A DNA stretch of 64,000 nucleotides, taken from positions 1,302,001 through 1,366,000 of the forward strand of contig JARUPY010000398.1 of assembly GCA_029817715.1 (NCBI GenBank). Direction: 5' to 3'. The notes below the pieces were generated by a model that was given only the letters and a program-made list of their open reading frames with translations, was not told the origin of the DNA and did not search any database. The stretch comes from Melastoma dodecandrum (Eukaryota; Streptophyta; Magnoliopsida; Myrtales; Melastomataceae). The first letter of the stretch is position 1; every line of letters starts with the position of its first letter. Position numbers and translations under genes: made by a program. Below, one piece after another: positions 63,061 through 64,000 of this stretch.

Positions 63061-63548
63061 TGAGAATCGACGCGGAATTCTGGGTCGCCGTCGGGTTCGT
63101 CTTTTTCGTCGGCGCGATCTTCTATCTCGGAGCGCACAAGCGCCTTGGGGACATGCTGGACAAGCGCGGCGAGCGCATCCGCGACGAGCTCGCCGAGGCC
63201 GAGAAGCTGCGCAAGGAGGCGGCCGACCTGCTCGCCTCTTTCGAGCAGAAGCGCTCGGCCGCCGAAAAGGAGGCGGCCGAGATCGTCGATCTCGCTCGCT
63301 CCGAGGCAGAGATGATCGCCAAGGAGTCCGAAGAGCGGATGGCGGAATTCGTGAAGCGTCGCACCGCCCAGGCCGAGGCCAAGATTGCCAGCGCCGAGAC
63401 GCAGGCCCTCGCCCAGGTTCGGGCGTCCGCCGCGGATGCCGCGACTGCGGCTGCCGAAATCGTGCTCAAGGGCGAAGCCAAGACCGCGAGCCTCTCCGAC
63501 CGCCTGTTCGATCAGGGTATTGCGGACGTCAAGCGCCTCTCGCACTGA
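63060..63548 (+). CDS. atpF: ATP synthase Fo subunit b
   Basis: A 162-residue protein: N-terminal helix (FWVAVGFVFFVGAIFYLG) and a charged coiled coil forming the peripheral stalk with b'. It is the last gene of the Fo operon; F1 genes are elsewhere, as usual in this order. Confidence 0.96.
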   Translation: MRIDAEFWVAVGFVFFVGAIFYLGAHKRLGDMLDKRGERIRDELAEAEKLRKEAADLLASFEQKRSAAEKEAAEIVDLARSEAEMIAKESEERMAEFVKRRTAQAEAKIASAETQALAQVRASAADAATAAAEIVLKGEAKTASLSDRLFDQGIADVKRLSH

Positions 63549-63580
63549 CGACGCCGGCGAGGAGCGAGGCCGAACAAACC

Positions 63581-63614
63581 AAAAAGGCCCCGTCCGGCGG
63601 ACAGGGCCTTTTTT
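63581..63614. terminator. bidirectional rho-independent terminator
   Basis: AAAAAGGCCC-C-GTCC and GGAC-A-GGGCCTTTTTT pair around GGC: fourteen pairs with one mismatch, flanked by A and T tracts on either side. It ends the Fo operon and the convergent reverse-strand gene. Confidence 0.93.
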
Positions 63615-63631
63615 CGTGCGCGACGACGAAT

Positions 63632-64000
63632 TCAGTTGTTGCTGGCGCTGCGGGTCGAACGGTGGCGGTGACCCTTCGGCGCAACGTCGCCGGCGCCCTT
63701 TGCGCCGTCGAGGCCGACCTTGATGCTGTAATCGGTGGCCGCGCGATTGCCGGGGATCGAGATCCCGATCGTGTCGGAGACGAACTGGAAAGGTGCCGCC
63801 GACCCGCCGCCGGGAATGGTGACCGGCACACGATAGAGCTTGCTCTCGACGGGCTTCTGCGCCGCCTCGTCGAACACGACGACGCGGATCGGCACGTCAA
63901 AATGGCCGGGCGTCCCGACCGGGCCGAGCAGAACACGGCCATCCGCGCCCACCCGAATCCCGACGCGTCCGCCGCTGACCGTGCACTGCCGCCCGACGTT
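63632..64000 (-). CDS. envelope-type conserved protein, 5' end outside window
   Basis: The frame is open from the window edge to TGA at 63632-63634, giving at least 122 residues. The protein is beta-rich: GGRVGIRVGADGRVLLGPVGTPGHFDVPIRVVVFDEA, FQFVSDTIGISIPGNRAATDY, ending in a basic tail. It has the look of a small secreted or surface beta-sandwich protein of Rhizobiales, but no family is recognised. It converges on atpF and shares the terminator. Confidence 0.6.
   Translation of the reverse strand, partial: NVGRQCTVSGGRVGIRVGADGRVLLGPVGTPGHFDVPIRVVVFDEAAQKPVESKLYRVPVTIPGGGSAAPFQFVSDTIGISIPGNRAATDYSIKVGLDGAKGAGDVAPKGHRHRSTRSASNN

Overview
The window reads as chromosomal DNA of a high-GC alphaproteobacterium, most likely of the order Hyphomicrobiales (Rhizobiales), possibly a Methylobacterium/Beijerinckia-type relative. 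The evidence is the gene set and order: a FeuN/FeuP/FeuQ-like signalling operon, a MucR/Ros regulator, a ccmI-ccmE-ccmF-ccmH cluster followed by degP, a two-component pair and glnE, an Fo ATP synthase operon with both b' and b subunits, and kinases of the PleC/DivJ/PdhS family. Family placement is inference; order-level placement is fairly secure. No rRNA, tRNA, CRISPR array, prophage, transposase or insertion sequence was seen. Genes are tightly packed, with many 1-8 base overlaps and frequent GTG/TTG starts.

Layout. 1-6.0 kb: the end of a polysaccharide locus (a beta-propeller-like protein cut by the window edge, an O-antigen ligase/polymerase, three acyltransferase-3 membrane proteins). 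6.3-13.3 kb: smc, an MgtC-like protein and pepN. 13.5-27.4 kb: a PAS sensor kinase, glnE, a sensor/response-regulator pair, degP and ccmHFEI; an inverted pair of mosaic palindromic repeats separates ccmF from ccmE. 27.5-32.4 kb: a TonB-C-like periplasmic protein coupled to a Fur/Zur regulator, a lower-GC FkbM methyltransferase, feuQ-feuP-feuN and a YcgN cysteine-cluster protein. 32.5-36.9 kb: a 14-bp x5 tandem repeat in a divergent promoter, a class A penicillin-binding protein, a DUF1214/DUF1254-like pair and two small genes. 36.9-42.5 kb: M20 peptidase, murJ with a membrane glycosyltransferase, a YdjC/HpnK-type deacetylase and sodB. 42.6-52.4 kb: a Pro/Glu-rich membrane protein, mucR, sufE, DUF5330, a DivJ-like kinase with a peptidoglycan-binding protein, a Pit transporter, a DUF2267-like protein coupled to the methylmalonyl-CoA mutase small subunit, a 2H phosphoesterase and a 49-residue lipoprotein. 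52.4-60.8 kb: PilZ protein, lolD-lolC, rplM-rpsI, argC, and a three-gene operon (FMN 2-hydroxy-acid oxidase, alpha/beta hydrolase, B12-binding radical SAM enzyme). 60.9-64 kb: atpI-atpB-atpE-b'-b, a strong bidirectional terminator and the 3' part of a reverse-strand gene.

Functionally the window is mostly housekeeping and cell-envelope biology: envelope polysaccharide modification, peptidoglycan synthesis and lipid flipping, envelope proteolysis, lipoprotein export, cytochrome c maturation, and four sensor kinases (two of the cell-cycle/development type). The least explained parts are the divergent-promoter tandem repeat, the direct repeat before feuN, the oxidase/hydrolase/radical-SAM operon, the DUF2267-mutA coupling and the split DUF1214/DUF1254 pair after the penicillin-binding protein. 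I found no clear-cut novel defence or mobile system.
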